The translations under genes and the position numbers were made by a program. Positions 17,748 to 25,899 of a DNA stretch of 64,000 nt are shown in pieces; within the stretch, counting starts at the first letter, position 1; every line of letters starts with the position of its first letter. The notes beneath the pieces are model-generated. The model had not been told where the DNA came from. It saw only the letters and a list, made by a program, of their open reading frames with translations, and did not search any database. Location of the stretch: positions 3,162,001 through 3,226,000 of the forward strand of contig NZ_CP077079.1 in the NCBI RefSeq assembly GCF_019139815.1. The letters are read 5' to 3'. This DNA comes from Pseudomonas asgharzadehiana. GTDB lineage: Bacteria; Pseudomonadota; Gammaproteobacteria; Pseudomonadales; Pseudomonadaceae.

Positions 17748-18266
17748 ATGCAATTCAAACCCGCCGCCATCGCCCTGATGTTTGCCTTGAGCGCACCGTT
17801 TGCCCAGGCCGCCGAGACCGCCCCGTATGTTTACCGTGAGGTGGCGCAGGCCCCGACCAACCTCAAAGACCGCGAGATCGCCGGCTTGTTCGACCGCTGG
17901 AACAGCGCCTTGCAGACCGGCAACGTTGACTCGGTGGTTGCCCTGTATGCGCCGGGCGCGGTGTTGCAGCCTACGGTGTCGAACCAGGTACGCACCACGC
18001 CAGACCAGATCAAGGATTACTTCGACCACTTCCTGGCGCTCAAGCCGGTAGGCCAGATCAATTACCGCGAGATCCGCCAGTTGGGCAGCAATGTGGCCAT
18101 GGACAGCGGGGTCTATACCTTCACCCTGACCGAAGCGAACGGCAAGAAGCGTGAGGTACAGGCGCGCTATACGTTCGTTTACGAACAGGTGGGCGGGCAG
18201 TGGAAGATCCTCAACCATCATTCGTCGGCGATGCCCGAAATGCAGGTCAAGCACGCCAAGCAATAA
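17748..18266 (+). CDS. Secreted SnoaL/DUF4440-like (SgcJ/EcaC family) protein
   Basis: 172 residues from the ATG at 17748, preceded by GGAG at 17737-17740. The signal peptide MQFKPAAIALMFALSAPFAQA is followed by a cone-shaped alpha+beta barrel domain typical of DUF4440/CaMKII-association proteins: helix FDRWNSALQTGNVDSVVALYAPGAV, then strands ending with WKILNHHSSAMP. Exported to the periplasm. The family often acts as small-molecule-binding or multimerisation domains; no specific function can be given. Divergent from the two-component unit. Confidence 0.82.
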   Translation: MQFKPAAIALMFALSAPFAQAAETAPYVYREVAQAPTNLKDREIAGLFDRWNSALQTGNVDSVVALYAPGAVLQPTVSNQVRTTPDQIKDYFDHFLALKPVGQINYREIRQLGSNVAMDSGVYTFTLTEANGKKREVQARYTFVYEQVGGQWKILNHHSSAMPEMQVKHAKQ

Positions 18267-18281
18267 AGGCGTGTTTATTGT

Positions 18282-18304
18282 GGCGAGGGGCAAGCTCCCT
18301 CGCC
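18282..18304. terminator. Hairpin between convergent genes (REP-type or terminator)
   Basis: An 8-bp stem GGCGAGGG / CCCTCGCC with the 7-base loop GCAAGCT, 15 bp after the secreted-protein stop and 19 bp before the stop of the ABC ATPase gene on the other strand. There is no U-run on either side, so it may be a single REP-like palindrome serving as a bidirectional transcript end. Confidence 0.55.
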
Positions 18305-18323
18305 ATAGGTGCAGGGTTCGTTC

Positions 18324-19946
18324 TCAACTGAACTCGGCGGCCACCTGGCCTGGGATCGCCGCGATCAGCTCACGGGTGTACGCGGTGGCTGGGCGGTTGA
18401 AGATCTGCTCCACCGACCCCTGTTCCACCACTCGGCCATTGCGCAGCACCAGTACCTCGTGGGCAAAGTTGGCGACCACCGACAGGTCATGGGAGACCAG
18501 CACATAGGCAATACCCATGTCCCGTTGCAGCGTTTCGAGCAGCTCCAGAATATGCGCCTGCACTGACACATCCAGCGCGCTGACCGGTTCGTCGAGCAGC
18601 AACAGGTCGGGTTTCAAGGCCAGGGCGCGGGCGATAGCGACGCGTTGGCACTGGCCCCCGGACAGCTCGCGCGGCAGGCGGTCGAGGAAGCTCACCGGCA
18701 GGTGCACGCGGCTGATCAACTCACGCGCGGCGTGTTCCAACGCCGCCCCCTTGAGCAGGCCGAACGACACCAGCGGCTCAACGATGCTGTCGAACACCGT
18801 AAAGCGCTGGTCGAGGGCGGCGAACGGGTTTTGTTGCACCAGTTGCAGGCGTTGGCGCAACGGGCGGAACTGGCGCCAGCTCAGGTCGGTGACGTCCTGT
18901 TGCTCGAAGCAGACGCGGCCCTGGCTGGGTTTCTCCAGGCCCAGGGCGATACGCAGCGCGGTGCTCTTGCCCGATCCGGACTCGCCGACGATGGCCAGGG
19001 TCTGGCCGGGGTACACCTGTAAGTTGAGGTCCTCCAGGGCCAGCAAGGTAGCGGCCTCGCCCTTGACCTTGGGCAACGCGAAGGTCTTGCCGACGTGGTG
19101 CAGGCTCAGGATCGGCTGGCGCCCCAGGTCAAGATTGATCAGCGGCGCACGGCGCTTGGCGAAGGCGGGCGCGGCGGCAATCAGGGCGCGGGTGTAGTCG
19201 TGAGCGGGCTGGGCGAGGATCTGGCGGGGCGGGCCTTGTTCGACCACTGCGCCGTGTTGCATCACCAGGATGCGGTCCGCGCGGTCGGTGGCCACGCCCA
19301 GGTCGTGGGTGATGATCAGCAGTGAAATCCCGCGTTCACTGACCAAGCGTTGCAGGTGGTCGAGGATTTTGCGCTGCACGGTGACGTCGAGGGCGCTGGT
19401 GGGCTCGTCGGCGATGATCAGGCGCGGGTTGCCGGCCAGGGCAATGGCGATCAGTACGCGCTGGCGCATGCCGCCGGAGAGTTCATGGGGATACTGGCGC
19501 GCGCGCAGTACCGGCTTATCGATGCCCACCTGTTGCAGCAACGCGACAACGTCCGCGTCGATGCCGGGGTAGCGCTTGCCCTTGGCCGATATCAACGCTT
19601 CGCCGATCTGCTGGCCAACGCGCAGGGTGGGGTTGAGGCTGACCATCGGGTCCTGGGGCACCAGGCCGATGGTACGGCCGCGCAGGTTGCGTTTCTGGCG
19701 CTCGCCGGCGTGGCTCAGGTCGCTGCCATCGACCCACAGCTCACCGGCGCTGATCCGCGCATTATCCGGCAGCAACCCGAGGATGGCGTTGGCCAGGGTG
19801 GTTTTGCCCGAGCCGGACTCGCCGACAATTGCCACGGTTTCGCCCTGGGCGATGCTAAATGACAGCCCGCGCACCGCCGGGTTGAGCTGGCCGCCGGCGC
19901 GGTAATCGACCGCGAGCTGGCGTACATCGACCAGAAACGCGCTCAT
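18324..19946 (-). CDS. Peptide-type ABC transporter, fused twin ATPase subunit
   Basis: 540 residues holding two complete ATPase domains, the DppD/DppF pair in one chain. Walker A motifs GESGSGKTT and GESGSGKST, signatures LSGGMRQRV and LSGGQCQRV, Walker [13 protein letters not shown] and [12 protein letters not shown]. The start ATG at 19946 overlaps the upstream permease gene by 4 bp. Energises uptake by the two permeases upstream. Gene order (receptor stub, binding protein, two permeases, fused ATPase) resembles the P. aeruginosa spp locus for short peptides or peptide-like metallophores. Confidence 0.93.
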   Translation of the reverse strand: MSAFLVDVRQLAVDYRAGGQLNPAVRGLSFSIAQGETVAIVGESGSGKTTLANAILGLLPDNARISAGELWVDGSDLSHAGERQKRNLRGRTIGLVPQDPMVSLNPTLRVGQQIGEALISAKGKRYPGIDADVVALLQQVGIDKPVLRARQYPHELSGGMRQRVLIAIALAGNPRLIIADEPTSALDVTVQRKILDHLQRLVSERGISLLIITHDLGVATDRADRILVMQHGAVVEQGPPRQILAQPAHDYTRALIAAAPAFAKRRAPLINLDLGRQPILSLHHVGKTFALPKVKGEAATLLALEDLNLQVYPGQTLAIVGESGSGKSTALRIALGLEKPSQGRVCFEQQDVTDLSWRQFRPLRQRLQLVQQNPFAALDQRFTVFDSIVEPLVSFGLLKGAALEHAARELISRVHLPVSFLDRLPRELSGGQCQRVAIARALALKPDLLLLDEPVSALDVSVQAHILELLETLQRDMGIAYVLVSHDLSVVANFAHEVLVLRNGRVVEQGSVEQIFNRPATAYTRELIAAIPGQVAAEFS

Positions 19947-20827
19947 CGCTGGGCCTCCTCGAACGTACGGGCGATATGGTTGAGGCTGAACACCACCGCG
20001 ACCAGGAACAGGCCTGGCAGCAACGACACCCAGGGCGCGGTGATCAGAAAGTGCCGGCCATTGGCGATCAACGTGCCCCATTCCGCCGCCGGTGGCGCGG
20101 CGCCGAAACCGAGGAAACTGAGGCCGGCGGTGGCGAGGATCGCCGCGCCGAAGTCCAGCGTCGCCAGCACCGCCACCGGCCCCCAGGCGTTCGGCAGGAT
20201 GTGCCGCAGCAACGTGCGGCTCCAGCTGGCGCCGCCCAGGCGCGCGGCTTCGACGTAGGGCAGGGTTTTCACGCGCAAGACTTCAGCGCGGGTGGTGCGC
20301 GCAAACCCCGGGATAATGCCGATCCCCACGGCAACGGCCACCGGCACCGTGCCGAAGCCGATGGCCGTGACAATCGCCAGGGCCAGCAACAGGCCGGGCA
20401 GGGCCAGCAACACATCGACAAACCGCATGATCACCGCGTCGACACGCCCGCCGGTAAACCCGGACAGAATGCCCAGGCCCAGCCCACCCACCAGCGCGAT
20501 GCCCACCGCCAGCGACGCGGCCAGCACCGACAGGCTGGCGCCATGCACCACTCGGGTAAACAGGTCGCGGCCCAGCTCATCGGTGCCGAACCAGTGCGTC
20601 AGGTTCGGCGCGCTGAGCTTGTCCGCCGGCGCGGTGGCGTAGGGGTCGAAGCTGCTCAGCAGTTGCGGCGCCACGGCGGCAACCAACGAAAACAGCACCA
20701 CCAGCACGGCCAGGCTGAACCCCGGCCGACGCAGCAAGGGCCGCAAGGTGGCGGCAACCCGTTGCAGGGGGCTGCGGCGGCGCCAGAGCGGCGCCGAAAG
20801 CGCCAGGTTTCGATTAAGTGTGGTCAT
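19943..20827 (-). CDS. Peptide-type ABC transporter permease (DppC-like)
   Basis: 294-residue inner-membrane permease with about six hydrophobic helices and the binding-protein-dependent transport loop EAARLGGASWSRTLLRHILPN, plus the N-terminal OppC-type region with HWFGTDELGRDLFTRV. It pairs with the DppB-like permease encoded 3 bp upstream and overlaps the ATPase gene by 4 bp. Confidence 0.93.
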   Translation of the reverse strand: MTTLNRNLALSAPLWRRRSPLQRVAATLRPLLRRPGFSLAVLVVLFSLVAAVAPQLLSSFDPYATAPADKLSAPNLTHWFGTDELGRDLFTRVVHGASLSVLAASLAVGIALVGGLGLGILSGFTGGRVDAVIMRFVDVLLALPGLLLALAIVTAIGFGTVPVAVAVGIGIIPGFARTTRAEVLRVKTLPYVEAARLGGASWSRTLLRHILPNAWGPVAVLATLDFGAAILATAGLSFLGFGAAPPAAEWGTLIANGRHFLITAPWVSLLPGLFLVAVVFSLNHIARTFEEAQR

Positions 20828-20830
20828 GGT

Positions 20831-21781
20831 TCAGGACACCTTTGGCGTGTGTGAAATACGCGGGTCGAGCCAGGGGTAAAGCAGGTCCACCAACAGGTTC
20901 ACCAGCACAAACGCAGCCGCCGACACCGCGACAATCGCCAGCACCACCGGGATGTCCTGGCGCAGCACCGCTTCCTGGGCCAGGCGGCCGATGCCGGAGC
21001 GGGCGAAAATGGTCTCCACCAGCACCGCGCCGGACACGGTATTGCCGACCTGCAAACCGATCAGCGTGAGGATCGGCAGCGCGGCGTTCTTGAACCCATG
21101 GCGGGCCTGCACCTGGCCCCGGCTCAGGCCCTTGGCGTAGGCGGTGACGATGTAGGCTTCTTTCCACACCCCCTGGAAGCTGCGTTGCAGCACCTGGGCG
21201 TACACCGCCGCGCTCGGAATCGCCAGGGTGACCGCCGGCAGTACCAGGCTTTCAACGCCCCGGCTGCCGGTGGCGGGAAACCACCCCAGGCCAAACGCAA
21301 ACACTTGGATCAACAGCAGGCCCATCCAGAACACCGGCACCGAAAAGCCCAGGGACGGCAGGCGCGCCAGCGCTTTCTTCAGCGGTTGCCAGCGGATATA
21401 CGCGGTGAGGTAAGCCAGGCCGATGCCGCCCAGCAGTGACAGCACAATGGCCAGGCCGGCCAGGGATAACGTCTGCGGCAAACGTTCGACCAACAGCTCG
21501 GCCACCGGGCGGTTAAGCGATAACGATTGGCCGAAATTCCCGCGCAGTGCCCCCAGCAGCAAGTCGACGTACTGTTCGAACACGCCTTTGTCCAGCCCGT
21601 AATAAGCCCGCGCCTTGGCCAGGTCTTCCACCGACAGACCATCGGCCTCCATGCCCGACGCGCTGAGCATGATCGACAGCGTGTCACCCGGCAGCAGATA
21701 CAGAATGAAGTAAGTGATGCTATACGCGCCCCAGAGCACCAGTAGCGCCTGGCCGACACGGCCGATCAGGTAGCGGCTCAT
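20831..21781 (-). CDS. Peptide-type ABC transporter permease (DppB-like)
   Basis: 316-residue inner-membrane permease. It starts with the DppB-type helix YLIGRVGQALLVLWGAYSITYF, has the family segment NFGQSLSLNRPVAELLVERLPQTL and the coupling loop TAYAKGLSRGQVQARHGFKNA. The start overlaps the substrate-binding protein gene by 4 bp. It forms the translocation pathway with the DppC-like permease. Confidence 0.93.
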   Translation of the reverse strand: MSRYLIGRVGQALLVLWGAYSITYFILYLLPGDTLSIMLSASGMEADGLSVEDLAKARAYYGLDKGVFEQYVDLLLGALRGNFGQSLSLNRPVAELLVERLPQTLSLAGLAIVLSLLGGIGLAYLTAYIRWQPLKKALARLPSLGFSVPVFWMGLLLIQVFAFGLGWFPATGSRGVESLVLPAVTLAIPSAAVYAQVLQRSFQGVWKEAYIVTAYAKGLSRGQVQARHGFKNAALPILTLIGLQVGNTVSGAVLVETIFARSGIGRLAQEAVLRQDIPVVLAIVAVSAAAFVLVNLLVDLLYPWLDPRISHTPKVS

Positions 21782-23406
21782 GGCGTGCTCACGTCGATAT
21801 CACCCAGTAACGCAAAGCCCTCGGCGGTCCAGCGAAAGTTCTTCACCCTGGGCGATGTCGCCGCCTGCCACACGCGCTCGTACACCGGGAACGCCGAGCC
21901 TTGTTCCACCAACAGGTCCTGCAGGTCGCCGTAAGCGGTGGCGCGTTGTTGCTGTTGGGTGGCGGTGATGCCTGCATCGAACAGGCTCTTGGCTTTGTCC
22001 AGCGCGGCCGGTTCGTAAAGGTTGGTGGCCAGGGTCGAGCTGTTGGCGGTGCGCGGGTCGAGGATGGTTTGCAGGATGATCGGATCGGCGCGAGTCATGT
22101 AGGTGCTGGTCAGGTCATAGTTGCCGGCGCTGTTGTTGGCGACCCATTCGGCACGGGTGACCACGTTGAGCTTGAGCTCGATGCCGACTTTGCGCAGTTG
22201 GTCCTGGATCAACACATCGCCGGCGGTCTCGGCCGGTGTGATGTTGTAGCTCAGGCTCAGGCGCTTGCCGTTCTTGCTGCGATAACCGTCCGCGCCCTTG
22301 GCCCAGCCCGCCTGGTCCAACAGGTGCGCGGCAGCGGCCGGGTCATACGCCAACTTGCTGCCTTGGCTCTTGAAGTAAGGCGTGGTCACGTCATAGATGC
22401 CGTCCACCACCGGGAAGTCGGCGTTGTACACGGTGCTGGCATAGCTCTTGCGATCGATGGCTTTTTGCAGGGCCTGGCGTACCTGTTGGTCGGCCAGTAC
22501 CCGCTCGCCACGGGTGTTGGGGTACAGGTTCAGCGCCGGGCCCGGCAACGAGCGGCTCTGGAGGGTGGCGCCCTTGGCCTGGAACAGCTTCAGGTCCACC
22601 TCGGAGAACGGGTTGCGCGGCCACAGGATGTCGGCTTTGCCTTGCAGGAACAGGCCGTTGCGCACGCTCTCTTCGGGGATATAGCTGACGTCGACGGCAT
22701 CCAGGTGCGCTTCGCCCTGGTTTTGCATGTTGGCCGAGGCCCAGGCGTAGCCCTTGCGTTTGGTCAGGTGCGCGCCGACTTCCGGCGTGTAGCTGGCCAG
22801 CACGAACGGCCCGGTGCCGATGATCTTGCCGAGCGAGCGCTCCTTGGCGCTGAGCGCGTAGGAGGCTGGCGCCAGGATCGCCAGGTTGGTGGTGGACGTC
22901 GCTTGCAGGAAACCGGCGTTGGGCTTGGCCAGCACCAGCTTGACGGTCAGGTCGTCCACCACTTCGGCGTGGTCGAACCCGGCCAGGTAAGTGGCGCCGA
23001 AAGTGGCCGGCAACTCGCGGGCCAAGGCCTTGTTACTGTCGAACGCGGTTTTCACCGCCTGGGCATTGAAGCGCTCGCCATTGCTGAAGGTCACATGGTC
23101 GCGCAGGTGGAAGGTGAAGGTGAGCGCGTCGTCGCTGACTTCCCAGCGTGTGGCCAGCCACGGGATGATCTTGCCGGTCTGTGGGTCCTGGTCGGTGAGG
23201 GATTCGGCCACATTGCGCAGCAGCACACGGTGTTCGAGCCAATACACCTGGAACGGGTCGACACTGACCAAGGTGGTGTTGTCGCCAAAAAAGGCGATGT
23301 TCAGGGTTTTGCCCGCCGGGGTGTCGCTGCCCGGTGAACAGGCGACCAGGCTCAAGGCCAGGGCGCCGGCGGCCAGCAGACGGCTTGGCAGATGCGATTT
23401 ATTCAA
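21778..23406 (-). CDS. Peptide-type ABC transporter substrate-binding lipoprotein
   Basis: 542-residue SBP family 5 protein (DppA/NikA/SppA class), periplasmic and lipid-anchored: signal with lipobox LVAC at about residue 23. The family signature region LTDQDPQTGKIIPWLATRWE and TFHLRDHVTFSNGERFNAQAV is present. The start is TTG at 23406 (LNKSHLPSRLL), chosen because GAGGG stands 8-9 bases upstream and the signal peptide begins directly after it; no ATG fits. It begins 26 bp after the stop of a TonB-receptor remnant, so the operon once encoded its own outer-membrane receptor. Confidence 0.9.
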   Translation of the reverse strand: MNKSHLPSRLLAAGALALSLVACSPGSDTPAGKTLNIAFFGDNTTLVSVDPFQVYWLEHRVLLRNVAESLTDQDPQTGKIIPWLATRWEVSDDALTFTFHLRDHVTFSNGERFNAQAVKTAFDSNKALARELPATFGATYLAGFDHAEVVDDLTVKLVLAKPNAGFLQATSTTNLAILAPASYALSAKERSLGKIIGTGPFVLASYTPEVGAHLTKRKGYAWASANMQNQGEAHLDAVDVSYIPEESVRNGLFLQGKADILWPRNPFSEVDLKLFQAKGATLQSRSLPGPALNLYPNTRGERVLADQQVRQALQKAIDRKSYASTVYNADFPVVDGIYDVTTPYFKSQGSKLAYDPAAAAHLLDQAGWAKGADGYRSKNGKRLSLSYNITPAETAGDVLIQDQLRKVGIELKLNVVTRAEWVANNSAGNYDLTSTYMTRADPIILQTILDPRTANSSTLATNLYEPAALDKAKSLFDAGITATQQQQRATAYGDLQDLLVEQGSAFPVYERVWQAATSPRVKNFRWTAEGFALLGDIDVSTP

Positions 23407-23432
23407 TGGAGTGCCCTCGTGTTCGGTTTGGC

Positions 23433-23609
23433 TTAAAAGTCGTAGGCCAGCTTGGTGTACCAGTAGCCACCGCCCGGGTAGAACGGCGGGTTGCCGTACG
23501 CCGCCAGGCCGAGGTTGCTGTACACCGCGTGTTGGTCGGGGCGTACGTCGAAGATGTGGGTGCCGTCGACGCTGACAGTCAGGTGATCGGGGGCGGTAAG
23601 GTCTGGCAT
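23433..23609 (-). pseudogene. 3' remnant of a TonB-dependent outer-membrane receptor
   Basis: About 55 codons reading DHLTVSVDGTHIFDVRPDQ, then VYSNLGLAAYGNPPFY and ending WYTKLAYDF with a stop. This is the typical last two beta-strands of a TonB-dependent receptor: the VxxxxIFDxR penultimate strand and a terminal strand ending in Phe. No barrel or plug sequence exists upstream in any frame. The residues in frame upstream of about 23609 have no protein character, so the deletion breakpoint is probably there. The intact gene would correspond to sppR of the P. aeruginosa locus (inference). Confidence 0.7.
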
Positions 23610-24150
23610 GAGGGGAGGGGTCCATGTCTGCTGGGGGTGTGTACGTCCTCCGCCGGGCATGGGGTCGGTCTGTGAAGCGAAGATAAGCCTATAAAAAACC
23701 GGAGTGAAAGTCTTTTTAGGAATAAGCTAATTATCAGATATTGTTATCTTGCGTAATCATAAAATGATTTGTTTTTATGTTGAGGTCCTTGCATGCCGCT
23801 TCCGATGTGGCCTTCACGTGTTGACAGGACGGCGTTCGGGGCGTGGTGCAGTGGGCAGAGCATTGGTCTTCCCGCATCCGCGCGAGGGCATGTGCGGCGG
23901 CCTGCTGTTTCCAAGGGGCAGCGGCTCGTGCGGAGGGGCATAAAGAAGGGGACGTCATATTGAAGTGGATGCAACTTAAATTGCACTTCCCAGCGGTGGG
24001 TATTTATCAGCGCGGGCAAATATCTACAGCGATGAAGTTGTGTCAGGAGAAGAAGGCTTAATAGGTACAGTTAGGCATGGGCAGGCAGGGTTAGTTGTCC
24101 ACGGCAACCTAGAGCGTGCGGGTCAAATGACTAACTTCTTTGCCCAGTAA
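23610..24150. other. Intergenic region upstream of the receptor stub
   Basis: About 540 bp with no convincing gene. It is richer in A+T near 23690-23790 than its surroundings. Minus-strand AT-rich sequence around 23690-23740 could hold the promoter of the ABC operon (TATAGG/TATCTT-like hexamers), but no clear -35/-10 pair is certain. Open frames on the minus strand (to 24019) have no recognisable protein character. Confidence 0.5.
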
Positions 24151-24179
24151 GAAAGGGGCAGCCAAGGCCGCCCCCTTTT
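24151..24179 (-). terminator. Rho-independent terminator of the first KGG gene
   Basis: Read on the minus strand: AAAAGGGGGCGGC, loop CTTG, GCTGCCCCTTT then CTT. A GC-rich stem of about 11 bp flanked by A and T runs, starting 8 bp after the KGG stop codon. Confidence 0.75.
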
Positions 24180-24186
24180 CGCTCAC

Positions 24187-24363
24187 TTACGATTTGCGGC
24201 CGCCACCATGGCTGTGTTGGCCGCCTTTGCGCCCGGCCTCGGAGGCTTTTTCCCGATCGTTGGCAAAGTTGCCACCCGATGCTTGACCGCCTTTTTTACC
24301 GGCCTCGGACGCTTTTTCGCGATCGTTGGCGAAGTTGCCTGGGTTCTTATTACTAGTCGTCAT
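24187..24363 (-). CDS. KGG-repeat stress protein (Con-10/GsiB-like), copy 1
   Basis: 58 residues, below the length that many gene finders report. MTTSNKNPGNFANDREKASE is followed by AGKKGGQASGG, a second NFANDREKASEAGRKGG unit and a Gly/His-rich tail HSHGGGRKS. Two copies of the KGG motif define the stress-induced hydrophilic family that includes P. aeruginosa PA2146. Probably an intrinsically disordered desiccation/general-stress protein in the cytoplasm. Nearly identical to copy 3 at 60735-60914, including its upstream leader. Confidence 0.9.
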   Translation of the reverse strand: MTTSNKNPGNFANDREKASEAGKKGGQASGGNFANDREKASEAGRKGGQHSHGGGRKS

Positions 24364-24688
24364 GGTCTTTCTCCAATTGAATAGCAGGTAGCGGGTTGTC
24401 GCTTCGCTAGTTGCCCGTGAATGTCACAGGTACTTATTCCGATAACGCCGCTTGCGAAAACGTTTTGTGAATGTATAAAAACGGCGATGAACGGTCGGTC
24501 GTGTGAAAGAACTTATACAAGGTGCATAAAATACCGCCGCTTCGTCTAACTTTTATCAAGGCCTGGGAGAGTGCATGGATAGCGTTCGTGCCGCTTCGCT
24601 GAGTGGATACGTTTATCTGTGAACAGCGAAAAAGAGTGAACTCCGGCCATCCTGGTTAAACCAAACCTGTATCAACGGGAGGTGCATC
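24364..24688. promoter_or_regulatory. Divergent promoter region with the KGG leader, copy 1
   Basis: 325 bp without a gene, between a KGG gene (minus) and the PLDc_N gene (plus). On the minus strand TATAAG (24512-24517, in CTTGTATAAGTT) is a plausible sigma-S-type -10 element about 145 bp upstream of the KGG start. The stretch 24370-24560 shares long blocks with 60920-61101: AAAACGTTTTCGC, TTATCGG, the CTTGTATAAG box and AGTTAGACGAAGCGGC. Function of the conserved untranslated leader is unknown. Confidence 0.6.
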
Positions 24689-24910
24689 ATGCCATTCACT
24701 TATTTCTGGATTTTCCTGGCCGTCATCCTGCTGTTGCTCGACCTGTGGGTCATCAACAGCGTCTGGCGAAGCGACAATTCAACCGGCAACAAGGCGGGCT
24801 GGACGGCTATGGTCGTGCTGCTGCCGTTTTTAGGGCTGGCGATCTGGAGTATCGCGGGGCCGCGCGGTGTGACCAAAGGCCCATCTTCGCCCGAACATAG
24901 CAAAGGCTGA
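24689..24910 (+). CDS. PLDc_N-domain small membrane protein
   Basis: 73 residues: two hydrophobic helices (about 5-26 and 38-58) with the pattern of the phospholipase-D N-terminal membrane domain (WIFLAVILLLLDLWVINSVW ... LLPFLGLAIWSIAGPRG). No phospholipase catalytic part is present. GGGAGG stands 8 bases before the ATG. First of three genes with gaps of 14 and 8 bp, so an operon with the next two. Often found in stress-response gene neighbourhoods. Confidence 0.8.
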   Translation: MPFTYFWIFLAVILLLLDLWVINSVWRSDNSTGNKAGWTAMVVLLPFLGLAIWSIAGPRGVTKGPSSPEHSKG

Positions 24911-24924
24911 GCCGAAGGTGCCCT

Positions 24925-25440
24925 ATGAAGCCCCCTGCGCATAACGACTTGCACAGCCGGAGCTATCCGGTGAATGAAGACATGACCCTGCAGCGCAAGG
25001 TCTGGCGCTTCGAGCGGTGGGGTTGGTATGGGTTGGTGGTGTTGATGGCGCTGACCTTGGCCGGGCTGTTCTCCAAGGGGCCGCTCAGCACCGCCGACGT
25101 GCGCAGCGCCGATGGGCAACTGCGCGTCGAGCATCAACGGTTTCTGCGCAACGGGTCTTCCGATGTGCTGGTCATCCATCTGCGGGGCAAGGCGCGCGAG
25201 CCCCTGGAGGTAGCCCTCAGTGGCGAGTTGTTGCGTGGCTTCAATGTTGAAATGCTGCAGCCGCAACCCCTCAAGGCCAGCACCGCCGGCGAAGGCGTGA
25301 AACTGTGGCTGCTCACCGATGATGACGGGCATGCGGTGTTGTACCTGACGTTGCGCAGCGACGGCGTGGGTAGCTTCGACACCCAGGTGGCGCTCGCCAA
25401 CGGCGCGTCCGTGCGTTTTTCACAATTCATCTATCCGTAG
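24925..25440 (+). CDS. Single-pass membrane protein of unknown function
   Basis: 171 residues. N-terminal cytoplasmic part of about 30 residues, one membrane helix (WGWYGLVVLMALTLAGLF, about 32-50), then a beta-rich periplasmic domain of about 120 residues ending QVALANGASVRFSQFIYP. I do not recognise the family. It stands between the PLDc_N and YetF-like genes in one operon, which suggests a membrane-associated stress role; that is inference only. Confidence 0.8.
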   Translation: MKPPAHNDLHSRSYPVNEDMTLQRKVWRFERWGWYGLVVLMALTLAGLFSKGPLSTADVRSADGQLRVEHQRFLRNGSSDVLVIHLRGKAREPLEVALSGELLRGFNVEMLQPQPLKASTAGEGVKLWLLTDDDGHAVLYLTLRSDGVGSFDTQVALANGASVRFSQFIYP

Positions 25441-25448
25441 GGGGCGCC

Positions 25449-25892
25449 ATGGACTCGGTATTGCGCGCAGCCGCGATTTACCTGGTGTTGATGATTCTGT
25501 TCAAGATCGCCGGCAGGCGCTCCCTGGCGGAACTCACCACCTTCGACCTGGTGCTATTGATGGTGATCAGCGAGGCGACTCAGCAGGCGTTGCTGGGCGA
25601 AGATTTTTCGTTGACCAACGCCGTGCTGGTGATTGTCACGTTGATCGCCATCGATATCGGTTTGTCCTTGGTCAAACAGCGTTCGCGCTGGTTTTCCAGG
25701 GTGTTGGATGGCGGGCCGACGATTGTGGTCGAAGACGGCAAGGTGCTCGCTGAACGTCTCAAGCACGCGCGCCTGGATGAGAGCGATATTCTCGAAGCGG
25801 CCCGCTCCGCCCAAGGCATTCTGGCGATTGATCAGATCAAATTCGCGATCCTTGAGCGCAACGGCAAAATTTCGATTATCCCCTTTGAATAA
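25449..25892 (+). CDS. YetF/DUF421 family membrane protein
   Basis: 147 residues: three membrane helices, then the C-terminal DUF421 domain with DGGPTIVVEDGKVLAERLKHARL and ESDILEAARSAQGI followed by FAILERNGKISIIP. Members in Bacillus affect spore germination and membrane stress; the exact function in Pseudomonas is not known. Last gene of the three-gene plus-strand operon; it converges on the broken CheB/CheR hybrid with only 7 bp between stop codons. Confidence 0.87.
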   Translation: MDSVLRAAAIYLVLMILFKIAGRRSLAELTTFDLVLLMVISEATQQALLGEDFSLTNAVLVIVTLIAIDIGLSLVKQRSRWFSRVLDGGPTIVVEDGKVLAERLKHARLDESDILEAARSAQGILAIDQIKFAILERNGKISIIPFE

Positions 25893-25899
25893 GCCCCAC

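Noticed and set aside
18282..18304. Calling this hairpin a standard Rho-independent terminator
   Set aside because: No T-run follows on either strand and the sequence looks like genus-typical REP palindromes, so it is listed with a cautious label.
23734..24019. Two minus-strand frames (74 and 91 codons) between the receptor stub and the KGG gene
   Set aside because: Neither has a ribosome site or a protein-like composition, and neither resembles receptor plug sequence, so they were not called as genes or as further receptor remnants.
24502..24555. AlgU (sigma-22) promoter GAACTT ... TCTAA on the plus strand near the KGG leader
   Set aside because: The two elements are about 30 bases apart instead of 16-17, and in the second copy of the leader the first one is changed.
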